NCBI GenBank assembly: GCA_964556705.1
Contig: CAZKXX010000076.1
Coordinates: 1 to 19,322 of the forward strand
DNA length: 19,322 nt
Source: CAZKXX01 sp964556705
GTDB lineage: Bacteria > Acidobacteriota > Terriglobia > UBA7540
Reading direction: 5' to 3'
Below, in pieces: positions 19,321 to 19,322 of the stretch. Numbering within the stretch: position 1 is the first letter of the stretch; the number at the start of each line of letters is the position of its first letter. The position numbers were made by a program, and so were the translations under genes. The notes beneath the pieces were generated by a model. That model had not been told where the DNA came from. It saw only the letters and a list, made by a program, of their open reading frames with translations, and made no database searches.

Positions 19321-19322
19321 CC

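Larger units (their letters stand above)
18997..19322. other. Right-hand end of the window: repeat-rich, no confident gene
   Basis: The 326 bases after the beta-helix start hold two adjacent hairpins of the same family as 17253-17324: GGCGAT/ATCGCC (19106-19122) with a CTAC tail, and GGCGGT/ACCGCC (19136-19152). GC content returns to the level of the rest of the window. The promoter of the beta-helix gene should lie near the left edge, but no clear boxes are visible. The only protein-like frame is the minus-strand one described separately. Confidence 0.5.

Overview
The window is a GC-rich bacterial chromosome segment (mid-60s % GC in hand-counted coding lines) with tightly packed genes, many GTG starts and short intergenic gaps. 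The gene mix is a PilT-type ATPase, an exopolysaccharide set, a LysW-like zinc ribbon, a secreted carboxypeptidase-regulatory-like domain protein and short dyad repeats of the GGCGA...TCGCCGCTAC type. This resembles Acidobacteriota, but that placement is inference from gene content and repeat style. No rRNA, tRNA, CRISPR array, transposase or phage gene was seen.

Layout. 1-1991 (minus): a GT21/HpnI-like glycosyltransferase cut by the window edge, preceded by a PilT-family ATPase. 2209-3633 (plus): a polyprenyl-phosphate sugar-1-phosphate transferase. 3832-8144 (minus): a probable operon transcribed asnB, four-helix-bundle gene, GT4 glycosyltransferase, SAM methyltransferase. It converges on the sugar transferase, and together they look like a small exopolysaccharide or glycan locus. 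8338-9231 (plus): a YegS/DgkB-type lipid kinase. 9252-9843 (minus): a LysW-like zinc ribbon overlapping a secreted single-domain protein. 10074-11252 (plus): a PLP-dependent Cys/Met metabolism enzyme, convergent with a Crp/Fnr regulator (11258-11962, minus). 12067-14442 (plus): a DUF1648-type membrane protein and a clan GH-A glycosidase-like lipoprotein. 14559-15614 (minus): an isopropylmalate/tartrate dehydrogenase-family enzyme, divergent from a possible micro-membrane-protein and a GRP-type sugar transporter (to 17154). 17335-17853 (plus): a secreted protein of unknown function. 18082-18996 (minus): a low-GC secreted parallel beta-helix protein. The last 326 bases hold repeats and perhaps the end of a membrane protein gene.

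The most interesting structures are these. The four-helix-bundle gene is bounded by inverted copies of a 13-nt motif, and the asnB stop codon lies inside one copy. The LysW-like protein lacks the terminal modification motif and overlaps the next gene, whose ribosome binding site is written in its poly-Glu codons. The beta-helix gene has atypical composition and is bracketed by members of one dyad-repeat family. Several intergenic palindromic repeats are present, one nested inside another. I did not find a clear new multi-gene defence or mobile system.
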